DNA of 64,000 bases from Echinicola pacifica DSM 19836 (GCF_000373245.1 NZ_KB890743.1:1126-65125); one strand, 5' to 3'; counted from the stretch's first letter, positions 54,115 through 62,797 are shown. Numbers and translations: made by a program. The notes: generated from the sequence alone by a model not told the origin.

Positions 54115-55140
54115 GTGAACACCTATTTTAAAAGCGCTCAGCGCTCGAAATTTGCTAACCGCGAAATGGTGATTAAGACCATTTTTATGCTGACACTGTA
54201 TTTTCTCCCCATCATGCTTGTGATTACGGGAGTGGCACAACAGTCTTGGCAATTATACACCTGCTTTATACTTAGTGGATTTGGAATGGCGGGTATCGGC
54301 ATGGGAGTCATGCACGATGCGATCCACGGCACCTACTCCAGAAATAAGAAGATCAACAAGCTTCTTGGTTACACCTTGAATATGGTGGGCGCCAATGCCA
54401 CAGTTTGGCAGATCCAACACAATGTACTGCATCATACGTACACGAATATCTCGGAGGCGGATGATGATATTAATGTACCCTTTGTATTGAGATTTTCTCC
54501 GCATGCCAAAAAACACCCTTGGCACAGCTATCAGCATTTATATACTTGGATATTCTACGGCTTATCGACCATCTTTTGGGTGACGGCCAAGGACTTTGTC
54601 CGGTTAAAGAGATATTATAATATGGGGCTACTGAAAGGTCCTCGTGTTTTTGAAAAAACAGTATTGAAAATCATTGCCTGGAAGATCCTTTACTTCTCTT
54701 TCACCTTAGGCTTACCTATTCTATTGAGTCCTTTTGGTGTTGGGCAGATATTCCTGGCATTTTTTATCCTTCATTTTATCACTGGTATTTGTATCTCATT
54801 CATTTTCCAAACCGCTCATATCATGCCGGACGTGGCATTTATGGTGGCTGACGAAGATGGTATGGTCGAAGGAGAGCGTATTATTCACCAGCTTTCTACT
54901 ACTTGCAATTATTCTGAGAAGAGCAAGCTGTTCTCTTGGATGATTGGAGGACTCAACTATCAAGTGGAACACCATTTATTCCCGGACATATGTCATGTCC
55001 ATTACCGTAAAATTGCTCCAATCGTACAGGCAACTGCGGCAGAATTCAAAATTCCTTATTATTCTAAAAGGACCTTTTTGGATGCGCTAAAGTCTCATTT
55101 CCATATGCTGTACTTATTGGGTAATACACAGGAGACCTAG
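54115..55140 (+). CDS. Membrane fatty-acid (acyl-CoA/acyl-lipid) desaturase
   Basis: A 341-residue integral-membrane di-iron desaturase that puts double bonds in acyl chains and so tunes membrane fluidity. The three histidine boxes are present: HDAIH (68-72), HNVLHH (~102-107) and QVEHHLF (~281-287), with four hydrophobic helices between. The first canonical start is GTG 54115. However, homologous-looking sequence continues upstream in frame to 54052 (IKTIRF then ESELSDFSRTLRSRVNTYFKS), where relatives usually begin MKT..F. The ATG position holds ATC, so the real start may be non-canonical or mutated. Monocistronic. Confidence 0.88.
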   Translation: MNTYFKSAQRSKFANREMVIKTIFMLTLYFLPIMLVITGVAQQSWQLYTCFILSGFGMAGIGMGVMHDAIHGTYSRNKKINKLLGYTLNMVGANATVWQIQHNVLHHTYTNISEADDDINVPFVLRFSPHAKKHPWHSYQHLYTWIFYGLSTIFWVTAKDFVRLKRYYNMGLLKGPRVFEKTVLKIIAWKILYFSFTLGLPILLSPFGVGQIFLAFFILHFITGICISFIFQTAHIMPDVAFMVADEDGMVEGERIIHQLSTTCNYSEKSKLFSWMIGGLNYQVEHHLFPDICHVHYRKIAPIVQATAAEFKIPYYSKRTFLDALKSHFHMLYLLGNTQET

Positions 55141-55620
55141 TCTTCCATCTGGCTCTGCTGACGCAATAATAAGCAGGGAGAAGTCATCTCATTAGGCTGT
55201 AAAAGCAGCTAATTGGCTAAAACTGATGGAAGCAATCTCATCGGTTACAAGACATCAAAATCCAAACATCCTTCTTCATACGCTGATATTGAAGTATATT
55301 TTGGGTGTAGATAAAAAAAAACTTGTTTTTTAGCCTAATTTATACAAACTTCTACCTGATATTTCTTTCCTAGGCAGAGCTGCAGCCATCCAGTCAATGA
55401 CTCATGCTGCATCTACTTTCTCCCAGACGGAACCACCTTCCTGTAGCTAGCTGACCTATTCGCCTTGGTTAATTGACCCAGCTACCCACAGCCAGATTCG
55501 TCTTTTTATTAACATCTCCCCGCCATTCACAGAGGCATGTATCCACATGAGTCCCCTAGACTCACCAGTACAAAAACCTCCAGGCGATCGTGAAACAAGG
55601 GAAAAAACAAACGAAAACCT
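55141..55620. other. Intergenic region between desaturase and SR-repeat protein
   Basis: 480 bp without a supported gene, terminator or RNA. It should contain the promoter of the downstream small gene. Confidence 0.35.
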
Positions 55621-56088
55621 ATGGCAAAAAATCAAAACGCATTTATCAAGAAGCAAAAGGCTGAGCTAAAAAAACGTCGTAAAAAAGAAAAAATGGAAGA
55701 GCGACTACACCGTAAAGCTCAACCAAAAGATGGGAGTCTGGACAATATGACCGCTTATGTGGATGAATTCGGAAATATATCCGAAACCCCACCTGAGCCG
55801 CCAACAACCAAAGATAACGCACGCCCTAAAAACAGGTACCGTGGAGATTCTCGAAATGACTCCCGTGGCGGATCCAGAGAATCTCGTGGAGATTCTAGAG
55901 ATTCTAGAGAGCCTCGTGGAGACTCCAGAGACTCCAGAGACTCGAGGGAGCCTAGAGAACCTAGAGAGCCTCGTAGCGAATCCAGAGGCGAGTCTCGCGG
56001 TGAATCCAGAAATGATTCTCGTAGCGAATCTAAAGGCGAACCTAAAAGTGAGCCTCGCAACGAGTCTAAAGGCGAATCCGACAAATAA
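55621..56088 (+). CDS. Small basic protein with cold-shock-type N-terminus and SR/RE repeat tail
   Basis: A 155-residue protein. Residues 1-60 (MAKNQNAFIKKQKAELKKRR ... GSLDNMTAYVDEFGNISETPPEP) match the basic extension that precedes the cold-shock domain in Bacteroidota Csp-like proteins. The cold-shock domain itself is missing. From ~72 to 150 the chain is low complexity: repeats of R-[DE]-S and R-E-P (GDSRDSREPRGDSRDSRDSREP), rich in Arg, Ser, Glu, Asp and surely disordered. The DNA underneath is made of 9- and 6-bp near-repeats, so repeat number may vary between strains. RNA binding or RNP assembly is a guess from composition. A strong terminator follows. Confidence 0.75.
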   Translation: MAKNQNAFIKKQKAELKKRRKKEKMEERLHRKAQPKDGSLDNMTAYVDEFGNISETPPEPPTTKDNARPKNRYRGDSRNDSRGGSRESRGDSRDSREPRGDSRDSRDSREPREPREPRSESRGESRGESRNDSRSESKGEPKSEPRNESKGESDK

Positions 56089-56097
56089 AAACACCCA

Positions 56098-56131
56098 AAG
56101 CCCTTGCCACCATAAGCAAGGGCTTTTTTTT
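56098..56131 (+). terminator. Intrinsic terminator of the SR-repeat gene
   Basis: AAGCCCTTGC (56098-56107) pairs perfectly with GCAAGGGCTT (56116-56125), 8-nt loop, followed by a run of T. It starts 10 bp past the stop codon. Confidence 0.9.
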
Positions 56132-56187
56132 GTGCCTATTAACTCCTCCTCTTTTGGGATCAGTCTGAATTTCTGGGGACAGGTAGT

Positions 56188-56462
56188 TCAAGCATAATTT
56201 TTTAACAATCTAAATAGGAAGAATTCTATATTTGTGACGCCTCTAAATTGTGCTCTAAAAGCCTTAATTTTTGCAATGAATGACTCAGTCGAGGCATTGG
56301 TACTACGGTCGTCAAAAAGTTAAGGATAGATGTATAATGATTTTGTAAGGTTCTAGATACGGTGTTGAATGATCTCTAACCTGCGTTTTCTACCTCACTA
56401 TACCATTGTGCCGGCTTGGTGAAGGCGTTCTTTTATTTTACTCGTTTGGTAAATCCTAGCCC
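56188..56462 (-). pseudogene. ISL3-like (ISAon1-type) transposase, C-terminal remnant
   Basis: Read on the minus strand, three frames together give a recognisable transposase tail: AFTKPAQWYSEVENAG, RSFNTVSRTLQNHYTSILNF, then DDRSTNASTESFIAKIKAFR and GVTNIEFFLFRLLKNYA before TGA (56188-56190). The NRSTNAxxESFxAKIKaFR...FFLxRL pattern is that of Bacteroidota ISAon1/ISL3-type transposases. One in-frame stop and at least two frameshifts separate the pieces, and the upstream two thirds are gone. It lies between the SR-repeat gene and the dnaE-like gene and is clearly dead. Confidence 0.7.
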
Positions 56463-56469
56463 AATACCT

Positions 56470-56657
56470 CCCCCCAACTTTTAGGACTGATCCCTCTTTT
56501 GGAACTTGGCTGTACCAATCATTAAAGCCGACCTATGCCCGCCTAAGGCTTTGCGAATGGCAAAAGCCTCTTGCAAGCCACAAGTGATAAATAATAAATA
56601 CCCCTACCGCCTAGATAATAAGCAGCCTCAGCACTCTTACTTTCCACGAAAGTACCA
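56470..56657. other. Degenerate sequence between transposase remnant and dnaE-like gene
   Basis: No intact gene. A minus-strand frame (LQEAFAIRKALGGHRSALM) is open for ~30 codons and may be another decayed piece; I do not recognise it. Confidence 0.3.
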
Positions 56658-59585
56658 TCAGGCTTTTTTTAGTCCTACAGAAATAAGCTGCTGCACTTCC
56701 ACGGAATAGACGCCAAACTCCTGCACCACCTTACCCATAATTCTATAAAAACCTCCAGCATGAATAGGATACCTCTTCAATACTGGCGGAAAGTGCACTG
56801 TATCCAACCAATCCCCTTCCTCATCCAGAAAAGTCCCAAAAGCCATCGTATCACCCCTGATGGTACGCACCGGCTTAGTCGTCACCAACTGTCCCAATAA
56901 GCACACCTGCTTACCAATCAGAGAGGCTAACTGCCGCACGTAAGTAAGCCCTGAGCGGTCATCATCCACCAGATCAAAAGGCCTCCCCAATGGGAATCCT
57001 ATCAATTCTATCTCATCCATCGCGTCCTCCAGAGGCCTTTTAGGAAAGTCAGGCAACTGAAATTCGGGCATTTCCTCCTGAAACATGCTGTGCATCACCG
57101 GGACGGTGTCCATTCTCTTTCTGCTAAAATTGGCATGCCAGAGCAGCTCCTTTTTCTCCATACCCGTAAAGCGCATCGCGCCCACACGGATCAGTAGATT
57201 GAGCTGCTCCGCATCAATATGAGTTCGCTCAATAAAATCAGTCAGGTCATGATAGCCCCCATTCTTAGCCCTCTCCCCCAGGACCCTGTCCATGGTCTTA
57301 CGCTCCAAGTTCTGCACATGCACGAATCCTGTAATCACCTCATCTCCTAAAATGGAGGTCAGGTAATGTCCCTGATTCACACAAGGTGGAAATACCTTTG
57401 CCCCAGACTTCTTGAGCTCATGAAAATAAAAGGAAGTCTTATAGAAGCCTCCAAAATTATTAATCACCGCCACCATAAATTCCATGGGGTAATAGGTCTT
57501 CAGGTAGAGGCTTTGGTAGCTCTCCACGGCAAAGGAGGCAGAGTGGGCCTTGGAGAAGGAATAGCCCCCAAAGGACTCAATCTGCCGCCACACTTCCCTG
57601 GACACCTCTTCTGGATAGCCCAAGCCCTTGCAGTTGGCAAAGAACTTCTCTTCTATCAACTTAAAGCGATTATGCGAACGGTATTTTCCCGACATCGCCC
57701 GGCGGAGGATATCCGCTTCTCCCATATCTAGACCTGCAAAATGGTGGGCTACTTTGATCACATCTTCCTGATACACCATCACTCCGTAAGTTTCTTCCAG
57801 CAGCTCCTTCATTTTGGGATGCAGGTAGGTGATTTTATGAGGGTGATGAAACCGCTCTATATACTGCTTCATCATCCCCGACTGAGCCACCCCCGGACGG
57901 ATGATCGAGCTGGCCGCCACCAAGGTCAGGTAATCATCACATCGCAGCTTGGTAAGCAGCTGCCGCATGGCGGGGCTCTCGATATAAAAACAGCCTATGG
58001 TATCCGCTCTTCGGATCTGATCGGCCACCTTTGGGTCTGTAAAAAAACGCTCCACCTGACGGATATCCACCTCCTCCCCCTTGTTCTGCTTCACCAAGCC
58101 AATCGCATCCTTGATATGGGCCAAGCCTCGCTGACTGAGGATATCGAGCTTAAAGAGCCCAATCTTCTCGGCCAAAAACATATCTACCTGCGCCGTATTG
58201 AAGCCCTTCGGGGGACGCTCCAAGGCGGTATAAGAATGAATGGGCTTTTCGCTGATCAGCATCCCTCCGGGATGAATACTTTGGTAATTGGGAAAGTCCT
58301 CCATCAAGGCCCCATAGCGGAGAATGGCTCGCTGAATACCATCTTCGGGAGGATACTGCTCTTTGCGTCGAAAGACCAGATTATCAATCTCAGGCTTAGG
58401 AAGTCCAAACACCTTACCCAGCTCCCTGATAATCGCTCGTCCTTGGAAAGTAGAATACATCCCCAGCAAGGCCACATGCTCCCGCCCATATCGCTTAAAG
58501 ATATAGTCAATCACCTCATCCCGGTCTTGCCAGCTAAAGTCCATATCAAAATCCGGTGGAGAAGTCCGATGAGGGTTTAGGAATCTTTCGAAGTATAAAT
58601 CCAGCTTAATGGGATCCACGTCCGTGATTTTCAGACAAAATGCCACGATGGAATTGGCTCCGGAGCCTCTTCCTACATAGAAGAATCCTCGATTTTGCGC
58701 GTAGCGCACCACATCCAGCACAATGAGAAAATAAGCACTGAAATTCAGCTCATGGATAATACGCAACTCCTTCATCACCCGCTCTCTCGCCAGCCGATGC
58801 CCTGCGCCATACCGCTCCTCCAGGCCCTCCATCGCCAGCTTCTCGAGCAAGATACGGTCGTCCTCCTTGGAGGAGGTGAAGAATTTCTTATTCTTATCCG
58901 TATGCAAGGCCATGGATATTTCGCAGCTATTGATCACTTGAAGTGTATTTTCAAGAATAAAACCGTACTCCGAAAAACCATTCCAAAGCTCCAGTTTATC
59001 CTTAAAAAACTCGTTTTCACCCGCCATATCACCAGCATTCAGCTTGGAGAGAAGGGTGTTCAGGTCAATTGCCCGGAGGATCTTATGCAGGTTATAGTAG
59101 GTTTTATTTTGATAAGTTACAGGCTGTAGGACCACCCATTTGCGAGGGTGTTTCTCGGGAGATTGACCATACAGCTTCACCAACTCCTCCTGACGAACAC
59201 CAATAAGCTCATACGCTTCCAGCTGCTCCGGCTTATACCTACCCAGCGGATAGATCACCCAAACCTGCTCCAGCAAGGGCCTAGAGGGAAAATCCTTCTT
59301 ATCTATCAGGTGCTGCGAAATAAACTGATTGATATGCATAAGCCCCTGATCAGTTCTCGCCAATAGTATATACATCAACTGCTGGTCATTTCTGATTTCG
59401 GCTCCCAGTATAGGCTTGATCCCTGCCTGTCTGCAAAAATCCACAAAATCCCAGGCGTCCGCCGTGCTATTGACATTCGTCAAAGCCAGGGCCTTTACCC
59501 TCTTGGCAGCGGCAGTATCCACCAGCTCCTGAGTGCCAAAAGTCCCATAGCGATAACTAAAATACGTCTTACAATTCAGGTACAT
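56658..59585 (-). CDS. DnaE-like DNA polymerase III alpha subunit (error-prone, DnaE2-like)
   Basis: Start set at ATG 59583-59585 after an excellent AGGAGGTGAAAAG ribosome-binding site; the frame's upstream 39 codons overlap dinB and are not homologous. The 975-residue C-family polymerase has the catalytic triad Asp345, Asp347 (PDFDMDF) and Asp481 (FKLDIL), and SFSKAHSASFA. The N-terminal PHP domain is degenerate: the usual HSxYS metal motif reads KTYFSYRYG and ALTD reads ALTN, so proofreading-type PHP activity is unlikely. A C-terminal OB fold is present. It is shorter than replicative DnaE (~1160) and lies 4 bp after dinB, so it probably serves translesion synthesis. Confidence 0.88.
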   Translation of the reverse strand: MYLNCKTYFSYRYGTFGTQELVDTAAAKRVKALALTNVNSTADAWDFVDFCRQAGIKPILGAEIRNDQQLMYILLARTDQGLMHINQFISQHLIDKKDFPSRPLLEQVWVIYPLGRYKPEQLEAYELIGVRQEELVKLYGQSPEKHPRKWVVLQPVTYQNKTYYNLHKILRAIDLNTLLSKLNAGDMAGENEFFKDKLELWNGFSEYGFILENTLQVINSCEISMALHTDKNKKFFTSSKEDDRILLEKLAMEGLEERYGAGHRLARERVMKELRIIHELNFSAYFLIVLDVVRYAQNRGFFYVGRGSGANSIVAFCLKITDVDPIKLDLYFERFLNPHRTSPPDFDMDFSWQDRDEVIDYIFKRYGREHVALLGMYSTFQGRAIIRELGKVFGLPKPEIDNLVFRRKEQYPPEDGIQRAILRYGALMEDFPNYQSIHPGGMLISEKPIHSYTALERPPKGFNTAQVDMFLAEKIGLFKLDILSQRGLAHIKDAIGLVKQNKGEEVDIRQVERFFTDPKVADQIRRADTIGCFYIESPAMRQLLTKLRCDDYLTLVAASSIIRPGVAQSGMMKQYIERFHHPHKITYLHPKMKELLEETYGVMVYQEDVIKVAHHFAGLDMGEADILRRAMSGKYRSHNRFKLIEEKFFANCKGLGYPEEVSREVWRQIESFGGYSFSKAHSASFAVESYQSLYLKTYYPMEFMVAVINNFGGFYKTSFYFHELKKSGAKVFPPCVNQGHYLTSILGDEVITGFVHVQNLERKTMDRVLGERAKNGGYHDLTDFIERTHIDAEQLNLLIRVGAMRFTGMEKKELLWHANFSRKRMDTVPVMHSMFQEEMPEFQLPDFPKRPLEDAMDEIELIGFPLGRPFDLVDDDRSGLTYVRQLASLIGKQVCLLGQLVTTKPVRTIRGDTMAFGTFLDEEGDWLDTVHFPPVLKRYPIHAGGFYRIMGKVVQEFGVYSVEVQQLISVGLKKA

Positions 59586-59589
59586 CTTT

Positions 59590-60744
59590 TCACCTCCTAG
59601 CTTTGTGCATCCCCACTGCGCGGCTGACCGCCTGGACTCCATACTTAGCCCTAATCGCATCCATTGCTTGATAAAGGCGGACATTTTCCTCTGTATCCTC
59701 AAAGAGATTGATCTGCTGATAGCCCCCCACGAGATGGCTGACCTTCACCCCGATCAGGCGCAGCAGCATCCGACGGTCATAGAGCTTGGCAAATAGCTCT
59801 TTGGCCTTCGCCAATAACACATCATCATTGGCCGTATAAGGCAGCACACACTGCTTACTGACCGTATCAAAATTCGCATAACGAAGCTTGACGGTGATGC
59901 AGCCACAGAGACGCTGCTGCTTACGCAAGGCAAAAGCCACCCCCTCAGTAAGCCGCACCAGTTCTCCACTGAGAAACTGCATATCAATGGTATCATTACC
60001 AAACGTCTCTTCCTTGCCTATGCTCTTCTGCTCCGAATAGGGAATCACAGGGGACTCGTCCCTCCCATTGGCTTTACGGGAAAGGCCGATTCCGCTCTTG
60101 CCGAGCAGATTATGCATCATGGGCTCGGGGATTTCCGACAGCAGCTTAATCGTCTCCACCCCCATCCGCCGCAGCAAGGAGGAGGTCTTCAGCCCTATTC
60201 CAGGCATACGCTCTATGGACAGAGGGGCCAGATAGCCCTTCTCGGCACCAAAAGGAATCTCCATCTGCCCATTGGGCTTGGCATCTTCCGTGGCCACCTT
60301 ACTTACTAGTTTATTGGAGGCAAGGGCATAGCTGATAGGCAATCCCGACTCCTTTATTATTCTCGTCTTTAGCTCTGCTGTAAACTTGCTACAGCCAAAA
60401 AAACGATCCATTCCCGTAAGGTCAAGGTAGAATTCGTCAATGGAAGCCTTCTCCACCACAGGCACTTGCTCACGGATAATATCCGTCACCACCCGACTGT
60501 GATAACTATAACTATCCATATCTCCCTGCAGGTATTCCGCCCCAGGGCATAACCTTCGCGCCAGCTTCATCGGCATGGCGCTGTGCACCCCAAACCGCCT
60601 CGCTTCATAACTGCAGGAGGCCACCACTCCCCGATCAGAATTGCCACCGATGATCACCGGCTTGCCTTCCAACGCAGAGTTCCCTAACCTCGCCACACTT
60701 ACAAAGAAGGTGTCCAGATCAAAATGCACCACATTCCTTTTCAT
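59590..60744 (-). CDS. dinB: Y-family DNA polymerase (DinB/ImuB-like)
   Basis: A 384-residue translesion polymerase. Catalytic residues are visible: Asp9 in HFDLDTFF, and Asp103-Glu104 in SIDEFYLDL, so it is catalytically competent, unlike classic ImuB. The palm, thumb (helix-hairpin-helix, IERMPGIGLKTSSLLRRMGV) and little finger are present. A beta-clamp motif QINLF occupies 344-348 and is followed by ~36 residues (VRLYQAMDAIRAKYG) typical of cassette-type DinB/ImuB. It is the first gene of a two-gene operon with the DnaE-like polymerase and is divergent from a LexA-like repressor 70 bp away, which likely represses it until DNA damage. Confidence 0.9.
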   Translation of the reverse strand: MKRNVVHFDLDTFFVSVARLGNSALEGKPVIIGGNSDRGVVASCSYEARRFGVHSAMPMKLARRLCPGAEYLQGDMDSYSYHSRVVTDIIREQVPVVEKASIDEFYLDLTGMDRFFGCSKFTAELKTRIIKESGLPISYALASNKLVSKVATEDAKPNGQMEIPFGAEKGYLAPLSIERMPGIGLKTSSLLRRMGVETIKLLSEIPEPMMHNLLGKSGIGLSRKANGRDESPVIPYSEQKSIGKEETFGNDTIDMQFLSGELVRLTEGVAFALRKQQRLCGCITVKLRYANFDTVSKQCVLPYTANDDVLLAKAKELFAKLYDRRMLLRLIGVKVSHLVGGYQQINLFEDTEENVRLYQAMDAIRAKYGVQAVSRAVGMHKARR

Positions 60745-60764
60745 TTGTCCGAACTATTTAGTAA

Positions 60765-60807
60765 TATTGGTAACAATTACAACATTATTGTGTTCGAAAT
60801 ATTACCA
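60765..60807. promoter_or_regulatory. Paired operator-like motifs between dinB and the LexA-like gene
   Basis: TATTGGTAA at 60765-60773 is inverted against TTACCAATA at 60802-60810. The right copy extends to AAATATTACCA (60797-60807), 11 bases of which recur upstream of the SRAP gene (62363-62373). The 70-bp gap must hold both divergent promoters, so the motifs can control both genes. Confidence 0.6.
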
Positions 60808-60814
60808 ATAAATT

Positions 60815-61627
60815 ATGAGCAATACAAGTTTTTTTTGGTCTTCCAATATTAAATTTCTTCGTAACAGAAAGAAAATCAGCCAGATGGCCTTAGCAGAAAA
60901 GTTGGACATATCGCGCCCAAAAGTAAACACTCATGAAAACGGTCATGTGAAGAATCCTCCTTTGGCAGATATGATTTTGTTTTCAGACTTCTTCAAAATG
61001 AGCATTGACACCCTGATAAAAGTGAATCTATCGAAGCTCTCCGAGCTAAAAATAAGGGACCTGGAAGCAGGAAATGATGTGTATCTAAAAGGCGGAAACA
61101 TACGGATCCTGGCCACTACCGTCAATGCGGACAATCAGGAAAACGTGGAACTGGTACCCATCAAAGCCAAAGCCGGATACCTTGCGGGATATAGCGACCC
61201 CGGATTCATCAGCAAGCTCCCCGTATTTAGCCTTCCTCAGCTGGACCCCAATCGCAAATACCGTATGTTCCCTACCGAAGGGGACAGCATGTTGCCCGTG
61301 CCTGAAGGTGCCCTGGTGATCGGGGAGTTTTTGCAAGACTGGAGTAGCCTGAAGAAACAAACACCCTGCGTGGTACTCACCCGGGACGAAGGCATCACCT
61401 TTAAGCTACTGACCAATAATAGCGCAGAGCGAAGTCTATTGCTCGAATCGCTCAACCCGCTGTACCAAGCCTATGAGGTGAGCATGATGGATATACTGGA
61501 AGTCTGGAAATTTCATAGTTATTTTACCGACAGCATCCCTGAGGCGATGAGCTCGCTAGAGCAAGTCGGAAAAGACGTGCGGGAGATCAAGGCGCAGCTG
61601 CAAAGCCTAAGGGCATTTGGCAATTAA
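60815..61627 (+). CDS. XRE-HTH / S24 peptidase repressor (LexA-like, self-cleaving)
   Basis: A 270-residue regulator with an XRE helix-turn-helix (~10-70, ISQMALAEKLDISRPKVNTHENG) and a LexA/CI-type S24 domain (~112-230). Self-cleavage parts are intact: Ala120-Gly121 in KAKAGYLAG, Ser158 in EGDSML and Lys197 in GITFKLL. About 40 residues follow as a helical tail. Bacteroidota generally lack classical LexA and use such XRE-S24 proteins instead. Divergence from dinB-dnaE and convergence with SRAP (stops overlap by 4 bp) make it the probable damage-responsive repressor. Whether RecA triggers it is not shown here. Confidence 0.88.
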   Translation: MSNTSFFWSSNIKFLRNRKKISQMALAEKLDISRPKVNTHENGHVKNPPLADMILFSDFFKMSIDTLIKVNLSKLSELKIRDLEAGNDVYLKGGNIRILATTVNADNQENVELVPIKAKAGYLAGYSDPGFISKLPVFSLPQLDPNRKYRMFPTEGDSMLPVPEGALVIGEFLQDWSSLKKQTPCVVLTRDEGITFKLLTNNSAERSLLLESLNPLYQAYEVSMMDILEVWKFHSYFTDSIPEAMSSLEQVGKDVREIKAQLQSLRAFGN

Positions 61628-62301
61628 AGCGCCTCCAATACCTCTGGGATATTGGTGTCTATCCGTGAATTGGTGACCCCATCCATGACGCGGAAGCCTT
61701 CCAGCCGATCATCCTCCGGATAGGGAGTCATAAGACCAGCCATTTCCGTCTTGCTGAGATCAGGAAGAAGCCATGCATCAGCCCGATCTCCATCCAAAAT
61801 CAGTGGCATACGCTTCTTTTCATTATGAATCTCCTCCAATAAAGGGGAGGCGGCCACTGTGATAATGCTAAAGGTAGGAATATCCTTCCACACCGAATAG
61901 ACCGCTCCTAGCGTGAAAAACCCTCCCGCTTTGGGCTTCACATAGTAGGATTGGGCTTTCTTCTGGCCTGAAGGATGATGAGGCTCAAAAAAACCATTGC
62001 ATATCACCAAACAGCGATTCTGCCAATACGTCTTATACGCGCCTTTCTCAAAAAGCTCCTCCCCCTTAGCATTGAGCGTATTGGCTTTCCAGTCCGACTC
62101 AGATTTCAACCAGTGTGGGAGCAACTTCCATCGGTACATAGATATGGATGTGGCATCCTGCGTACTCAGCACCGGCAGGTAAGGCTGAGCAAAGCCATTG
62201 AGGTGGTAGCCGGTCTGGAATAGCTCAGGAGCATCCACCTTCTTCCCAAACTCCTTCTCCACTACTTTGATGTCTTTATTTAAGGATACGTGATAACACA
62301 T
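61624..62301 (-). CDS. SRAP family protein (HMCES/YedK-like abasic-site DNA-protein crosslinker)
   Basis: A 225-residue SRAP protein that forms a covalent bond with abasic sites in single-stranded DNA. The N-terminal Met is followed by catalytic Cys2 (MCYHVSLN). Other active-site residues are visible: Asn77 (TLNAKGE), Glu106 (GFFEPHH) and His159 (EEIHNEKKRMPLIL). Length is normal for the family. It is convergent with the LexA-like gene but carries the same TGGTAATATTT motif upstream (62363-62373), which suggests a common damage regulon. Confidence 0.92.
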   Translation of the reverse strand: MCYHVSLNKDIKVVEKEFGKKVDAPELFQTGYHLNGFAQPYLPVLSTQDATSISMYRWKLLPHWLKSESDWKANTLNAKGEELFEKGAYKTYWQNRCLVICNGFFEPHHPSGQKKAQSYYVKPKAGGFFTLGAVYSVWKDIPTFSIITVAASPLLEEIHNEKKRMPLILDGDRADAWLLPDLSKTEMAGLMTPYPEDDRLEGFRVMDGVTNSRIDTNIPEVLEAL

Positions 62302-62362
62302 TTTTTTTCTCTTTAGAAATTACTAATCCAGCCCCTTCAGCCCAACTGACACCATATCATTC

Positions 62363-62373
62363 TGGTAATATTT
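62363..62373. promoter_or_regulatory. Operator-like motif upstream of SRAP gene
   Basis: TGGTAATATTT is identical to the inverted copy at 60797-60807 in the dinB/LexA-like intergenic region. It lies 62 bp upstream of the SRAP ATG. Eleven identical bases in the two promoter regions argue for a shared repressor. Confidence 0.5.
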
Positions 62374-62797
62374 ACGCCTTATTACTATAGGTAAAGATAA
62401 TTATTCCCCTGCACTAATCCCGCCTCATTTTTAACCTAAATCCAAGCACGCTAAATCATAAGACAAAATAAATATGACTTTAAGAAAACAAAAATATGAT
62501 TTTTTTCATGTACTTAATACTAGTTTTAGGTAATTTAAATAAGGCAATCCAGCGCTATAAAAACCTAGTCCCCAAGGCCTACCTTTCATTATGCAAAGCA
62601 TTATATATCAAGTACTTACAATAGTGTTCACAAGTAAAATACGCACACTCAAATCAAAAATTTGGTGAACTTATCCTTGTCATCATTGGTAAAAAGCATA
62701 TATTAGGCAAATAAAAATTAAACAATTTATAGCTTAAAAATGTGACATTTGCGTAGCTCATGTGTCCTAATAGTAAATAAGTACCCATTTTAATCTG
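62374..62797. other. Intergenic region upstream of the LuxR-type gene
   Basis: About 420 AT-rich bp with no supported gene. It includes presumably both divergent promoters (SRAP and LuxR-type HTH), not pinpointed apart from the motif at 62363. Confidence 0.35.

Noticed and set aside
55850-56060. Short tandem repeats that could be mistaken for a CRISPR array
   Set aside because: The repeats are 6-9 bp, without spacers, and encode the in-frame SR/RE tail; no cas gene is present anywhere in the window.
55705-56094. 129-codon frame antisense to the SR-repeat gene
   Set aside because: Open only because the repeat DNA lacks stops in several frames; the sense frame has the family-like N-terminus and terminator.
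57741-58580. 279-codon open frame antisense to the dnaE-like gene
   Set aside because: It lies wholly inside a recognised polymerase gene and has the His/Leu-rich look of a reverse-strand shadow.
56658-59702. Upstream in-frame start at 59702 for the dnaE-like gene
   Set aside because: The extra 39 residues overlap dinB and are unrelated to the family; ATG 59585 has a strong AGGAGG site.
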